A stretch of 64,000 nucleotides of DNA from an uncultured Collinsella sp. (GCA_958370785.1 CATXKN010000005.1:62001-126000); one strand, 5' to 3'. Shown: positions 35,602 through 44,657, numbered from the stretch's first letter. Translations and numbers: made by a program. The notes: generated by a model from the sequence alone, not told the origin.

Positions 35602-35720
35602 CGCCTGCGCACTCGATGGATTCGGATGCCCGACAGAGGCTCCTTATGGCTGCTTCCTTCCGGACCTGACCAGATTCGGAACATGTCGTCATCCGAACCC
35701 ATCGAACGCGCTAGGCGCTC
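35602..35720 (-). ncRNA. ffs: Signal recognition particle RNA (small bacterial type)
   Basis: The minus strand carries the SRP domain IV signature GGTCAGGTCCGGAAGGAAGC. The flanks pair in the expected way: the 5' end (CGCCTAGCGCG...GGGTTCGGATG) is complementary to the 3' end (CATCCGAATCC...GCGC-AGGCG), giving one long hairpin of about 115 nt. It ends in TTTTTT. It binds Ffh to target membrane proteins. A promoter with 17-bp spacing lies just upstream. Confidence 0.95.
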
Positions 35721-35725
35721 GATAT

Positions 35726-35754
35726 ATCTTACCCGCTCCCGCCCGATGGGGCAA
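35726..35754 (-). promoter_or_regulatory. Promoter of the SRP RNA gene
   Basis: On the minus strand, TTGCCC (35749-35754) and TAAGAT (35726-35731) are separated by 17 bases, placing the start a few bases before the RNA's 5' stem. Confidence 0.7.
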
Positions 35755-35789
35755 GGTAGCTAATTTGGGGCGGGGCTTTTTTACTACTT

Positions 35790-37571
35790 TTAGATACGGC
35801 CAAGGTCGTAGGCTTGGGCGGCGGCTTCACCGGCGCAGATGAGGTTGGTTGCGGCTTCTTGCGGATCGATTGCCTGCTCCAGGTCCATGGGCCTGCGGCA
35901 GACCGGCAGAACTAAGTCGATACCCTGCCTATACACCGCATCCAGGTTGTCGGCACGACCGCCCACGACGGCAACAACCGGCTTGCCATAGCGTTTCGCA
36001 CGACGGGCCACGCCCACCGGCGCCTTACCGGCCGCGGATTGCTCGTCCATATTGCCCTCGCCCGTTATGACCAGGTCGACATCGCGCACGCGCTCGTCAA
36101 ACCCAATCAGATCAAGCACCGTCTCCACGCCCGAGCGTAGCTCCGCACCGAGCGCTAGCAGCGCGGCGCCCAGGCCGCCGGCGGCGCCGGCACCGGGCAC
36201 ACCGAGCACCGAGCCAAATGCCCGCACACCCTCGGGCACGCGCAACAACCCCTGAGCCCGTACCCCGGCAATCGCCGCATCGAGCAGGCGGCCGTAGCCG
36301 ACCATCCAGCCGTCGTACCTACGCAGCACCTCGGCATCACCCGCCGGCAAACCCTTCTGCCCACCAAACACCGCCAGTGCGCCTCGACGCCCCACGAGCG
36401 GATTCTCGACATCGGAAAGCACCACGACGCGCGCGCCATTCAGCGCCCGAAGCGCTGGTGCCAAATCGATACTTGCCACGTGTTCAAGGCCTGCGAGACC
36501 GGGGGCGATATTGCAGCCACGCTTATCGACAACGTGCGCGCCCAGCGCCTGCAGCATGCCGGCGCCACCGTCGTTGGTGGCGCTGCCGCCCAGTCCTATA
36601 TATAGAGTCCTCGCCCCCGCGCAAACCGCACGAAGCATCAGCTCGCCCACGCCATAGGTCGAAGCCGCAAGCGCCGCCGATTCCGTGCAGGGCGAATACC
36701 CAATACCCGCCGCCTCGGCCATCTCAATAACAGCAGATTCGCGCTCGCCGTCCACCAGCATCCGGGCAGACACGCGGTCGCCCAAGGGGCCTGCGACTTC
36801 ACATGCCACGACCTCACCGCCGCACGCGGCAACGGCACCGAGCGTTCCCTCGCCACCATCTGCCAGCGGCAATGCGCGCACCTCGGCATCGGGCCACACA
36901 CGGCGCACACCTTCGGCGATTGCCGACTCCGCCTGCACGCTCGAAACGCTGCCCTTAAAGGAATCAATCGCCAGCAGCACGCGGCGGGGCCGGCGCTGCA
37001 CGGGGCCAAAGTCGAGCGCTTCATCGGCAAGATTCTCGACACCCGCAAGCGCCTCGGCATGGGCGGCATGTGCCTCAAGAACGACCCCACAACCGCAGCC
37101 AGCACCATCGGCGCCACGCAGCCCACTAAAATAGTCGCTCAATACCTCACGACACTCATCCGCCAGCACGCCGGCGGTCACATTAAACCGATGGTTCAGG
37201 CGCGAATCGGCATTGAGGTCGTATAGCGACCCCAGAGCACCCGCTTTAGCATCGGCCGCGCCGTACACGCAGCGCCCCACGCGCGCGTTAACCATAAGCC
37301 CCGCGCACATGCAGCAGGGCTCGAGCGTCACGTAGACCGTGCAATCGGAAAGGCGCCAGCGTCCAAGCGACTGCGCGGCGGCGCATAGGGCCGCAAACTC
37401 GGCATGCGCCGAAGGGTCCTGGTCGAGCTCGCGGCGATTATGCGCCCTCGCGACGATCTCACCCGCGCACACCGCTACGGCACCAATCGGCACCTCGCCC
37501 ACCGTCGCGGCGGCGCGCGCCTCGGCCAGCGCCTCGCGCATGAACTTCTCGTCGATTTCGGTGATTGTCAT
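35790..37571 (-). CDS. Fusion of tRNA adenosine deaminase (TadA) and glycerate kinase
   Basis: This 593-aa protein has two complete domains in one frame. Residues 1-150 are TadA: HAE zinc/catalytic motif at 56-58 and PCCMC zinc motif at 85-89; TadA converts A34 to inosine in tRNA-Arg(ACG). Residues about 196-593 are a type 1 glycerate 2-kinase: LLAIDSFKGSVSS, PLADGGEGT, GLGGSATNDGG and GEGNMDEQS are visible; this enzyme phosphorylates glycerate with ATP. A 44-residue Ala/Gly-rich linker with GCGCG joins them. ATG 37571 follows GGAAGG. I know of no reason for the two activities to be linked. The frame is open throughout with no sign of a shift. Confidence 0.88.
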   Translation of the reverse strand: MTITEIDEKFMREALAEARAAATVGEVPIGAVAVCAGEIVARAHNRRELDQDPSAHAEFAALCAAAQSLGRWRLSDCTVYVTLEPCCMCAGLMVNARVGRCVYGAADAKAGALGSLYDLNADSRLNHRFNVTAGVLADECREVLSDYFSGLRGADGAGCGCGVVLEAHAAHAEALAGVENLADEALDFGPVQRRPRRVLLAIDSFKGSVSSVQAESAIAEGVRRVWPDAEVRALPLADGGEGTLGAVAACGGEVVACEVAGPLGDRVSARMLVDGERESAVIEMAEAAGIGYSPCTESAALAASTYGVGELMLRAVCAGARTLYIGLGGSATNDGGAGMLQALGAHVVDKRGCNIAPGLAGLEHVASIDLAPALRALNGARVVVLSDVENPLVGRRGALAVFGGQKGLPAGDAEVLRRYDGWMVGYGRLLDAAIAGVRAQGLLRVPEGVRAFGSVLGVPGAGAAGGLGAALLALGAELRSGVETVLDLIGFDERVRDVDLVITGEGNMDEQSAAGKAPVGVARRAKRYGKPVVAVVGGRADNLDAVYRQGIDLVLPVCRRPMDLEQAIDPQEAATNLICAGEAAAQAYDLGRI

Positions 37572-37622
37572 CGTTCGCCTTCCCTGTTGCAAATTCAAAA
37601 CGATGCTATCATTACGACTCAC

Positions 37623-37712
37623 GGAGAGATGGCAGAGCGGTTGAATGCGGCGGTCTTGAAAACCGTTGAGCGCGAGAGCGTTCCGGGGGTTCGAATCCCC
37701 CTCTCTCCGCCA
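37623..37712 (+). tRNA. tRNA-Ser (anticodon UGA)
   Basis: The acceptor stem GGAGAGA pairs with TCTCTCC, the anticodon loop is CTTGAAA (anticodon TGA at 37657-37659), a long variable arm typical of tRNA-Ser is present, and the T-arm has GGTTCGAATCC. The CCA end is encoded. Confidence 0.97.
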
Positions 37713-37715
37713 CTC

Positions 37716-38300
37716 TTAGTGACTCACCGGCGTCATGGTTCGCTCGAACAGCGCATCGACCACGTCGGCGATTTCGGATCGGCGCTCTAGTACGTGGCCC
37801 GATTCCCACCACATGGTAAAAAGCCGAATAATGCCACCGGCGACAAACTCAGACGTTGTCTCGAGCGATACGGGCGCGAGCGCGTCCTCGTCAAGCGCGC
37901 TCATCACGCGCCCGCGTATGGAGCGCGCGATGCGGTCGCAAATCATGCTGGTCAGCATGCCCGACATGCTGCTCGCCAAAATGTTATCCATGAGCTGCTC
38001 ATGCGCCAGAATCAGATCCATGGCATCGGCGAACACTTCGTGGCGAAGCGCGCGCACGTCCTCGGCGCCCTCCGCGCCATCCGCATCAGCCCGCTTTTGC
38101 GGCAGGCCCGACATGAGCTCATCGATATAGAAGGCAAAGTAATCGTTTTTGTCGCGGAAGTGCTTGTAGAACGTCGTCCGACGAATCATAGCGCGGTCGC
38201 ACAGCATGGCAACCGTCACGTCCTCAAACCGATGCTCTTCGAGCAGCTCAGTAAAGGCCTCGAACAGGGCCCGATAGGTTTTCTTGATGCGAAGGTCCAT
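37716..38300 (-). CDS. TetR-family transcriptional regulator
   Basis: This 194-aa regulator has an N-terminal TetR HTH (residues 5-50: FEDVTVAMLCDRAMIRRTTFYKHF) and an all-helical ligand domain. ATG 38300 lies after GGAGGAGGG. It is next to the tRNA gene and divergent from lemA. The target is unknown. Confidence 0.87.
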   Translation of the reverse strand: MDLRIKKTYRALFEAFTELLEEHRFEDVTVAMLCDRAMIRRTTFYKHFRDKNDYFAFYIDELMSGLPQKRADADGAEGAEDVRALRHEVFADAMDLILAHEQLMDNILASSMSGMLTSMICDRIARSIRGRVMSALDEDALAPVSLETTSEFVAGGIIRLFTMWWESGHVLERRSEIADVVDALFERTMTPVSH

Positions 38301-38445
38301 ACGTATCGCCCTCCTCCAGGAAAAGACAGCGCTCACTAATCTGTCGCATATCTTACACCTGTATCGCCCACCCCCTGGCGAATGGCCTCACCTTGGCGGA
38401 AACATAACGCTTACCGGAAAGTTCGGTATCGCCAAAGGTTGCGGG

Positions 38446-38451
38446 TATACT
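38446..38451 (+). promoter_or_regulatory. Candidate -10 box of lemA
   Basis: TATACT lies 62 bases before the LemA start codon. No convincing -35 box is present. Confidence 0.4.
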
Positions 38452-38512
38452 AGTAGCGTTACACCAACGGCAGCCGGCGGAAGACGCCGCGGCCATTCGA
38501 AACGGAGACACC

Positions 38513-39064
38513 ATGATTCCCGTCATCATCGGTATCGTTGTTGTCGTTGTGATTGTCTGCGCCATCGCCGGCATCTACAACAACATGGTCACCAAGCGTA
38601 ATCGCATCGATAACGCCTGGCAGAACATCGACACGCAGCTGCAGCGCCGCAACGACCTGATCCCTAACCTGGTCGAGACCGTCAAGGGCTACGCCAAACA
38701 CGAGCAGGACACGCTTGCCGCCGTGGTCAACGCGCGCAACGCCGCCGTGAGCGCCACCACACCCGAAGCCAAGATGGAAGCCGACAACGTGCTGACCGGT
38801 GCCCTGCGCCAGCTCTTCGCCGTGGCCGAGGCTTACCCCGACCTTAAGGCGAACACCAACTTTACGCAGCTCCAAGCCACGCTCGAAGACACCGAGAACA
38901 AGGTGAGCTACGCGCGCCAGAGCTACAACGACTGCGTGCTTAGCTACAATAACGCCATCCAGACCTTCCCGGCCGTCATCTTTGCCGGCATCTTCCAGTT
39001 TAAGGAGCGCCAAGGCTTCGAGGCCGCCGAAGCTGCCCGCCAAGCACCGACCGTCAAGTTCTAA
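38513..39064 (+). CDS. lemA: LemA family protein
   Basis: This 183-aa protein has an N-terminal TM helix (residues 1-22: IPVIIGIVVVVVIVCAIAGI) followed by the family motif NRIDNAWQNIDTQLQRRNDL and a helical bundle with QSYNDCVLSYNNAIQTFP. The function of LemA proteins is not settled; they are membrane-anchored with the helical domain outside or at the membrane. It is a single gene ended by a terminator. Confidence 0.93.
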   Translation: MIPVIIGIVVVVVIVCAIAGIYNNMVTKRNRIDNAWQNIDTQLQRRNDLIPNLVETVKGYAKHEQDTLAAVVNARNAAVSATTPEAKMEADNVLTGALRQLFAVAEAYPDLKANTNFTQLQATLEDTENKVSYARQSYNDCVLSYNNAIQTFPAVIFAGIFQFKERQGFEAAEAARQAPTVKF

Positions 39065-39100
39065 CAGATCCGCAGCGTATCCTCAATCGAGTATATGCAT

Positions 39101-39143
39101 AAACCGCCCCGTCGAATGCATACTTCGACGGGGCGGTTTCCTT
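39101..39143 (+). terminator. Terminator of lemA
   Basis: AAACCGCCCCGTCGAA pairs perfectly with TTCGACGGGGCGGTTT and is followed by CCTTT. Confidence 0.78.
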
Positions 39144-39169
39144 TGTCGCAAAGGTCCCCCTCTAAGCAC

Positions 39170-39372
39170 CGTGCATTTTTGGGAGTATTCAGCATGCCCG
39201 ACAGCTTCGGGCGCCACGATAAATGCCAAAGACCGCGAATATCCCTGCAAATCAAACGCTGTCAGCCCATAACCCCGCCCATCATTCGTAGAAAACATCG
39301 AGAAATCCCGATTTTTCGCCCGAGGTCGGTATGCAAGGACCTTCGATTGCAGAATACTCGCAAAAATGCACG
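39170..39372. repeat. 203-bp inverted-repeat element (MITE-like)
   Basis: The ends 39170-39194 and 39348-39372 are inverted copies matching at 23 of 25 positions (CGTGCATTTTTG.GAGTATTC.GCA). The interior of about 150 bases shows no gene. Size and ends fit a miniature mobile element or a large structured RNA; neither is shown. Confidence 0.68.
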
Positions 39373-39400
39373 CCCCCACCACCCCCACATGGCGCGAACC

Positions 39401-39429
39401 AAAACAAAAGCGCGGCCAAAAGGCCGCGC
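39401..39429 (-). terminator. Terminator on the ilvE strand
   Basis: GCGCGGCC-AAAA-GGCCGCGC, followed on the minus strand by TTTTGTTTT. It lies about 200 bases past ilvE, beyond the long hairpin. Confidence 0.75.
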
Positions 39430-39482
39430 ACCATCTTTATTCAGATCTATATTGCCCGTAACGGCAGCGCCGAGATAACGCA

Positions 39483-39607
39483 GGCCCGAGGGCAACCTTC
39501 CTTTCCGGCGCACTCCGCAGGACGAAAGAGCCTCCGCCGCACGAAGTGCGCAGCGGAGGCTCTTTCATGTCCGAGGACGCGCCGGAAAGGAAGGTTGCCC
39601 TCGGGCC
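39483..39607. repeat. Long perfect-stem nested hairpin downstream of ilvE
   Basis: The arms 39483-39511 and 39579-39607 are perfectly complementary over 29 bp. Inside is a second hairpin (AAAGAGCCTCCGC with GCGGAGGCTCTTT). It has the same nested plan as modules A and B but an unrelated sequence. It ends 16 bases before the ilvE stop. Confidence 0.87.
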
Positions 39608-39623
39608 GGACAGCTAAGACAGC

Positions 39624-40676
39624 TTACGCGACGGTGTAAACCCAGTCGTGCTTATCCTCGACAGCACCGGACTGGATGCCCGTCAGGGTCTCGCGGAGCT
39701 TCTTCATCACGGGGCCGATCTCGGTGTAGCCAGCCGGGAAGGCCACAGTTTCGTCGGCACCGTAGACCTTGTTGTCGATCTCGCCCACCGGGGAGATAAC
39801 GGCAGCGGTGCCGCACAGACCGCACTCAACAAAGGTGCCGGCCTTGACCTCGGCCCACTCGACGGGACGCTGGTCGACGGTCATGCCCAGGTCCTCAGCG
39901 ACCTGAACGAGCGAACGGCGGGTGATGGAGGGAAGAATGGAGTCGGTGTGCGACTGCGGGACGACAAGCGTGCCGTCCTCCTTCACGAACAGGACGTTGG
40001 CACCACCGGTCTCCTCGACATAGGTGCGGGACTCGGAGTCGAGATACAGGTTCTCGGCATAGCCCTCGCGGTGAGCCTCCATCGTGGGCTTCAGGGACAT
40101 GGCGTAGTTGAGGCCGGCCTTGATGTTGCCGGTGCCGTGCGGTGCGGCGCGGTCGTACTCGGAAACGCGCAGCTTGACAGGCTTGAGGCCACCCTTAAAG
40201 TACGGACCGACCGGGGTCACGAGAATACGGAACGTGTACTCAGGAGCGGGAGCCACGCCGATCACGTCACCGGAGCCGATCATAAACGGACGCACATACA
40301 GGGTTGCGCCAGAGCCGAAGGGCGGAACCCATGCGGCGTTGGCAGAGACGACCTGCTTGACGGCCTCGACAAACTTGTCCTTGGGGAACGGGGGCATCTC
40401 CAGACGCTGGGCGGAGTTGTACATACGCTCGGCGTTCATGTCGGGACGGAAGCAGACGATGCTGCCGTCCTCGGCGGTGTAGGCCTTCAGGCCCTCAAAG
40501 ACCTCCTGGCAGTAATGGAAGATGCCACCGCACTCGGAGACATGCAGGGTGTGGTCGGTGGTCAGGCCGCCCTCGTCCCACTCGCCGTCCTTCCAATGGG
40601 CCTCGTAGCTGTAATCGGTCTTCATGTAGCCAAAGCCGAGGCTACCCCAATCGATATCCTTCTTCTCGACAGTCAT
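39624..40676 (-). CDS. ilvE: Branched-chain amino acid aminotransferase
   Basis: This 350-aa class IV PLP aminotransferase has EVFEGLKAY near residue 59, the PLP Lys in GNIKAGLNYA near residue 195, EETGGANVLFV near residue 229, and GTAAVISPVG near residue 305. It interconverts Leu, Ile and Val with their 2-oxo acids. ATG 40676 follows AAGGAGCG; the upstream extension is not supported. It is a single gene with an untranslated region of up to about 150 bases, in which I see no recognisable T-box. Confidence 0.95.
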   Translation of the reverse strand: MTVEKKDIDWGSLGFGYMKTDYSYEAHWKDGEWDEGGLTTDHTLHVSECGGIFHYCQEVFEGLKAYTAEDGSIVCFRPDMNAERMYNSAQRLEMPPFPKDKFVEAVKQVVSANAAWVPPFGSGATLYVRPFMIGSGDVIGVAPAPEYTFRILVTPVGPYFKGGLKPVKLRVSEYDRAAPHGTGNIKAGLNYAMSLKPTMEAHREGYAENLYLDSESRTYVEETGGANVLFVKEDGTLVVPQSHTDSILPSITRRSLVQVAEDLGMTVDQRPVEWAEVKAGTFVECGLCGTAAVISPVGEIDNKVYGADETVAFPAGYTEIGPVMKKLRETLTGIQSGAVEDKHDWVYTVA

Positions 40677-40905
40677 ATGTCGCTCCTTACATACACGGTT
40701 GCATACTCGCGAACCCGCACGCAAGGACCGAAGCCGGCCGCGTCGCAACGTCGCATACCCGGAGCGTAGAGCCGGGCAGGACACGCGGGCAGCATCGAAG
40801 CCGATGGCGCGTCGATTCGCATGCAGGTGATTGTACTCCCCGCACGCCTTGGATAAAACGTTTTTCTTTAACTAAGTAAAGTATTTTCACTTGCCTTCAA
40901 CACAA

Positions 40906-40937
40906 AAGGCCCGCCATCGAATCCGATGACGGGCCTT
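40906..40937 (-). terminator. Terminator of the dedA gene
   Basis: AAGGCCCGTCATCG pairs with CGATGGCGGGCCTT on the minus strand and is followed by TTGTG. It is 29 bases past the DedA stop. Confidence 0.75.
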
Positions 40938-40965
40938 GGAATTAACGTCCGAAAACAAACTCGGA

Positions 40966-41613
40966 CTAGGCGTTCTTTTTACCGAGCTTGGCCTTAACCA
41001 GACCGACCACGGTCGGGATGATCGACACGGCGACGATGCCGACGATCAGCAGCTCAAAGTGCTCCTGCACAAACGGAATGCCTCCAAAGAAGTAACCCAG
41101 CAGCGTAAAGACCGTCGACCAGGTAATGCCACCCAGCACGTTAAAGATGACAAAGTTGCGCCAGTGCATGCCGCCCATGCCGGCGATAAAAGGCACAAAA
41201 GTGCGGATGAACGGGAAGAAGCGACCGAGGAAGATGGCCAGATGGCCCCACTTATCCAGGAAATCCTCGGACTTTTTGATGCGCTCGGGCGTCATGGCCT
41301 TTACCTTGCCCGAGGCGATGATCTTTTTGCCAAAGAAGTGGCCGATCATAAAGTTGCACTGATCGCCCAGGATGGCTGCGGCCCATGCGGTGGCCAGAAG
41401 CGCCACGATGTTAAAGCCGCCGTTATGGGCAAAGAAGCCCGAGGCAAACAGCAGCGAGTCGCCAGGAAGGAACGGGAAGAACACCACGCCCGTCTCGATA
41501 AAGATGATCAGGAACACGCAGCCGTAGGCCATAAGCGGGCCGGCGGCGATCCAGCTGGCAATCGCGGTGCGCGGGTCCTTAAGCAGCTCGGCGATAAAAT
41601 TGATGAAACCCAT
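40966..41613 (-). CDS. DedA-family membrane protein
   Basis: This 215-aa protein has the DedA/SNARE-associated core: FIETGVVFFPFLPGDSLL near residue 38, GDQCNFMIGHFFG near residue 81, and GRFFPFIRTFVPFIAGMGGM near residue 130. Family members act as lipid scramblases or flippases for undecaprenyl phosphate or phospholipids and affect membrane homeostasis. ATG 41613 is preceded by GAGAGG. It is a single gene, divergent from cysE. Confidence 0.92.
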   Translation of the reverse strand: MGFINFIAELLKDPRTAIASWIAAGPLMAYGCVFLIIFIETGVVFFPFLPGDSLLFASGFFAHNGGFNIVALLATAWAAAILGDQCNFMIGHFFGKKIIASGKVKAMTPERIKKSEDFLDKWGHLAIFLGRFFPFIRTFVPFIAGMGGMHWRNFVIFNVLGGITWSTVFTLLGYFFGGIPFVQEHFELLIVGIVAVSIIPTVVGLVKAKLGKKNA

Positions 41614-41836
41614 GAAGTAAAACCTCTCAGTTGTGGGCGCGGACACGTCCAAGTTGACCAGTATACGGTTGCGGCGCGAGCGCGGGCCAAACCCCTCAAA
41701 AGTCTTACTTCATTACCAGCAAGTTTGCATAACTGACACCTGTCGCGCAATGCCGCCAAGATTGTTCTTCCTAATCCCTAGCGAATCGCTATACTTTAGT
41801 GAATCGCATTGTCACGGCGCTAAGGGAGGGCGGCCG

Positions 41837-42541
41837 GTGAGCTTTATCAATACCATTCGCGAGGACATCAAGACCGTCCAGGCGCAGGACCCTGCCGCGC
41901 AAAGTGCCCTGGTCATCTTCCTTTCCTATCCTGGCCTGCACGCCAAGTGGAACCACGTGCCCGAGCACTGGCTCTGGGAGCACGGTCATCGCTCGCTCGC
42001 CCGCGTGCTCTCGCAAATCACCCGCCACATCACCGGCGTCGAGATTCATCCCGCTGCACAGATCGGCAAACATTTCTTTATCGACCACGCCATGGGCGTC
42101 GTCATCGGCGAAACCACCATTGTGGGCGACAACTGCGTGCTCTACCAGGGCGTCACGCTCGGCGGCACCGGCAACGAGACCGGCAAACGCCACCCCACCC
42201 TGGGCAACAATGTCACGGTGGGCACGGGCGCGAAGGTGCTTGGCAACATCCACATTGGCAACAACGTCAAGATCGGCGGCAACTCGGTCGTCGTTAAGGA
42301 CGTCCCCGACAACTGCACCGTCGTGGGCGTGCCCGGGCGCATCATCAAGCGCAACGGCTGCCGTGTGTTCGAGGAGAGCTTCGACGCCAAGCAGCATCGC
42401 GAGTACATGCCCGACGATGCCGCCGAGCAGAGCGCCCTCAACCGTCAGGGCATCACCGAAAACGCCCGTCGCGTCAAGGAACTCGAGCAAGAGGTGGCCG
42501 AGCTCAAAGCCCTCGTCGCCAAACTTGTGGACGAACGCTAG
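41837..42541 (+). CDS. cysE: Serine O-acetyltransferase
   Basis: This 234-aa hexapeptide-repeat enzyme (EpsC/CysE type) has the left-handed beta-helix signature IHPAAQIGKHFFIDHAMGV, VVIGETTIVGDN, GVTLGGTG, KRHPTLGNNVTVGTGAKVLG and GNIHIGNNVKIG. It acetylates serine with acetyl-CoA, the first step of cysteine synthesis. The GTG start at 41837 follows GGGAGG by 6-7 bases; the longer upstream frame is not credible. The C-terminal about 40 residues form a coiled-coil-like tail (RRVKELEQEVAELKALVAK), longer than in short-type enzymes. No cysK is adjacent. Confidence 0.93.
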   Translation: MSFINTIREDIKTVQAQDPAAQSALVIFLSYPGLHAKWNHVPEHWLWEHGHRSLARVLSQITRHITGVEIHPAAQIGKHFFIDHAMGVVIGETTIVGDNCVLYQGVTLGGTGNETGKRHPTLGNNVTVGTGAKVLGNIHIGNNVKIGGNSVVVKDVPDNCTVVGVPGRIIKRNGCRVFEESFDAKQHREYMPDDAAEQSALNRQGITENARRVKELEQEVAELKALVAKLVDER

Positions 42542-42623
42542 GGCCGCGGGCAACCGCCACAGCATGAACGCCAACACAAACGGCGCGCCAGGGAATCCGC
42601 CCCCGGCGCGCCTTCTTTTCGAT

Positions 42624-42651
42624 GTGACATGCGGGACTGCCCCTTTGTCAC
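42624..42651. repeat. GGGACAG-family palindrome, degraded (copy 4)
   Basis: GTGACATGCGGGACTGCCCC..TGTCAC retains the outer GTGACA/TGTCAC pairing and the core of the family, but the arms no longer match fully. Confidence 0.55.
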
Positions 42652-42652
42652 C

Positions 42653-44656
42653 TTATGCGAACTGGCTTAGGTAGAGGTCGGCATAAGCGCCCTCGGCAGC
42701 CAGCAGTTCCTTGTGCGTACCCTGCTCGATGATATTGCCGTGATCCATGACCAGGATGAGGTCGGCATCGACGATCGTCGACAGACGGTGCGCGATCACA
42801 AAGCTCGTGCGACCGCGCATGAGCGCGTCCATGGCGCGGCCGATGGCGAGCTCGGTGCGCGTGTCCACGCTCGACGTCGCCTCGTCCAGGATGAGGATCG
42901 CTGGGTTGTTGAGCAGCACGCGCGCGATGGTCAGCAGCTGACGTTGGCCCTGGCTGATGCTCTCGGCATCGTTAGCCACACGCGTGTCGTAGCCCTGCGG
43001 CATAGTGCGCACAAAGAAGTCAACCTGAGCGGCACGTGCGGCCGCGACAATCTCCTCGCGCGTCGCCTCGGGACAGCCATAGGCGATGTTCTCGGCAATG
43101 GTGCCATCGAACAGCCAGGCGTCCTGCAACACCATGCCAAACTGCTGGCGCAGCTCGCCGCGGTCCATACGGCTCGTGTCCACACCGTCGAGGGTAATGC
43201 GGCCACCGTCGATCTCGTAGAAGCGCATGAGCAGGTTGATGAGCGTGGTCTTACCCGCACCCGTGGTTCCCACCACCGCGATCTTTTGGCCCGGCTCGGC
43301 GGCAAACGACACGTCGCGCATGAGCGGCTTGTCGGGCGCATAGCCAAAACGCACGTGTTCAAAGGCAACACGGCCCTCCACCTTGCCCGGCAGCTTGGCG
43401 GCGGCCGCCGGCAACGGATCGGCTTCCATCTCGGACTCGTCGAGCAGGTCGAACACGCGCTCGGCGCTCGCCAGCGCGCTCTGTAGCGAGTTAAAGGTAA
43501 ACGACAGCTGCGTCATGGGCTCGGACGCCTCATAGATAAACTGGAAGAACGCCTGGAACACGCCGACGGTCATATGCCCGGCAACCAACATGCTGCAGCC
43601 CACCAGCGCAATCACGATTTGCGCCAAGCGGCCGATAAAGCGCACCGCGGGACCGACGGCGTTAATCATAAAGTCGGCCTTGGTGCTCACGCGCGCCAGC
43701 TCCTTCGAAGCCTCGTGTACCTCGGCAGAGCTCTGGCGCTCGCGGTTAAACGCACGGATCACCAGACGGCCCGAGTAGCCTTCCTCGACCGCGTTCGTAA
43801 TCTTGGACACCCACTCCTGGCGCTCGCCCGTCACATCGTGCGTGCGGCGCGACACGACCTTCGTCACCAGCAGCGAAAGTGCCGTAAAGAACAAAAAGAC
43901 AAGTGTGAGCGGCACGCTAAACACGAACATCACGCTCACGGCGCCCACCACGGTACCGATCGACACCAGAAGCTGCAGCAAGCCGCGCTGCATGCTCTCG
44001 GACATCTTGTCTAAGTCGTTGGTCGCACGGCTGACGACCTCGCCGGGACGATGCGCGTCAAAGTAGGCAAGCGGCAGACGGTTGAGCTTTTGTGCGATGC
44101 GGTTGCGTAGGCGCAGGTTGAGGCGCTCGGCAACGCTCGACATCAAAAAGCTCTGGAGTGCGTAGAACGAGGCGGCGGCAGTCCAGATCATAAAGTAGAT
44201 GAAGATGGTCCTACCACAGTTCTCCCAGGTAATGCTGAAGGTTGTGTTGTTGGCAAACGCCAGCTTCATGTGCCCCCACAGCTCATCGATGACGCGGGCG
44301 CTGTAAGCCGGCGCCGCGGTGTTAAAGATGACATAGAACACGATGCTCGCGAACACAATATAAAAGCGCCAATGGTCGCCGGCGGCCTCGCTCCACAGGC
44401 GGCGCACCGTCGCCCAGGTGTCGCGGGGCGTCTCGTCCTCGTCCTCGTCGTCAACGTCGCGCATGCGCTCCGCCTCGGCGCGGGCGCGCTCGTCCTCGGC
44501 GCGCTCATTTTCCTCGTAGAGTGCCTGGCGGCGAGCCTCGCGCTCCGTCGCTGCCTTGGCGGCTTCGTCCAGGTCGGGCGCGGCGCCCGTCTCCTCGACT
44601 ACCTCTGTAACCGCGGCGCCATCGGCGACGCCCTGCTTCTTGAGCTCCTCGGACAT
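42653..44656 (-). CDS. ABC exporter half with canonical ATP site and acidic N-terminal extension
   Basis: This 667-aa half transporter has Walker A VGTTGAGKTT, signature ISQGQ, Walker B LILDEATSSVDT and H-loop VIAHRLST. Before the first TM it has about 75 residues of Glu/Ala/Arg-rich, probably helical sequence (AERMRDVDDEDEDE). ATG 44656 is chosen because GGGAGG is 8 bases upstream; the GTG nine bases earlier is too close to it. It starts one base after the stop of the upstream partner gene. Heterodimer with that partner is expected. Confidence 0.92.
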   Translation of the reverse strand: MSEELKKQGVADGAAVTEVVEETGAAPDLDEAAKAATEREARRQALYEENERAEDERARAEAERMRDVDDEDEDETPRDTWATVRRLWSEAAGDHWRFYIVFASIVFYVIFNTAAPAYSARVIDELWGHMKLAFANNTTFSITWENCGRTIFIYFMIWTAAASFYALQSFLMSSVAERLNLRLRNRIAQKLNRLPLAYFDAHRPGEVVSRATNDLDKMSESMQRGLLQLLVSIGTVVGAVSVMFVFSVPLTLVFLFFTALSLLVTKVVSRRTHDVTGERQEWVSKITNAVEEGYSGRLVIRAFNRERQSSAEVHEASKELARVSTKADFMINAVGPAVRFIGRLAQIVIALVGCSMLVAGHMTVGVFQAFFQFIYEASEPMTQLSFTFNSLQSALASAERVFDLLDESEMEADPLPAAAAKLPGKVEGRVAFEHVRFGYAPDKPLMRDVSFAAEPGQKIAVVGTTGAGKTTLINLLMRFYEIDGGRITLDGVDTSRMDRGELRQQFGMVLQDAWLFDGTIAENIAYGCPEATREEIVAAARAAQVDFFVRTMPQGYDTRVANDAESISQGQRQLLTIARVLLNNPAILILDEATSSVDTRTELAIGRAMDALMRGRTSFVIAHRLSTIVDADLILVMDHGNIIEQGTHKELLAAEGAYADLYLSQFA

Positions 44657-44657
44657 G

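Noticed and set aside
40677..40905. T-box or amino-acid leader before ilvE
   Set aside because: I could not find the T-box sequence, a leader peptide with Leu/Ile/Val codons, or a terminator-antiterminator pair. A TACAAT at 40832-40837 may be a -10 box, but no matching -35 is clear.
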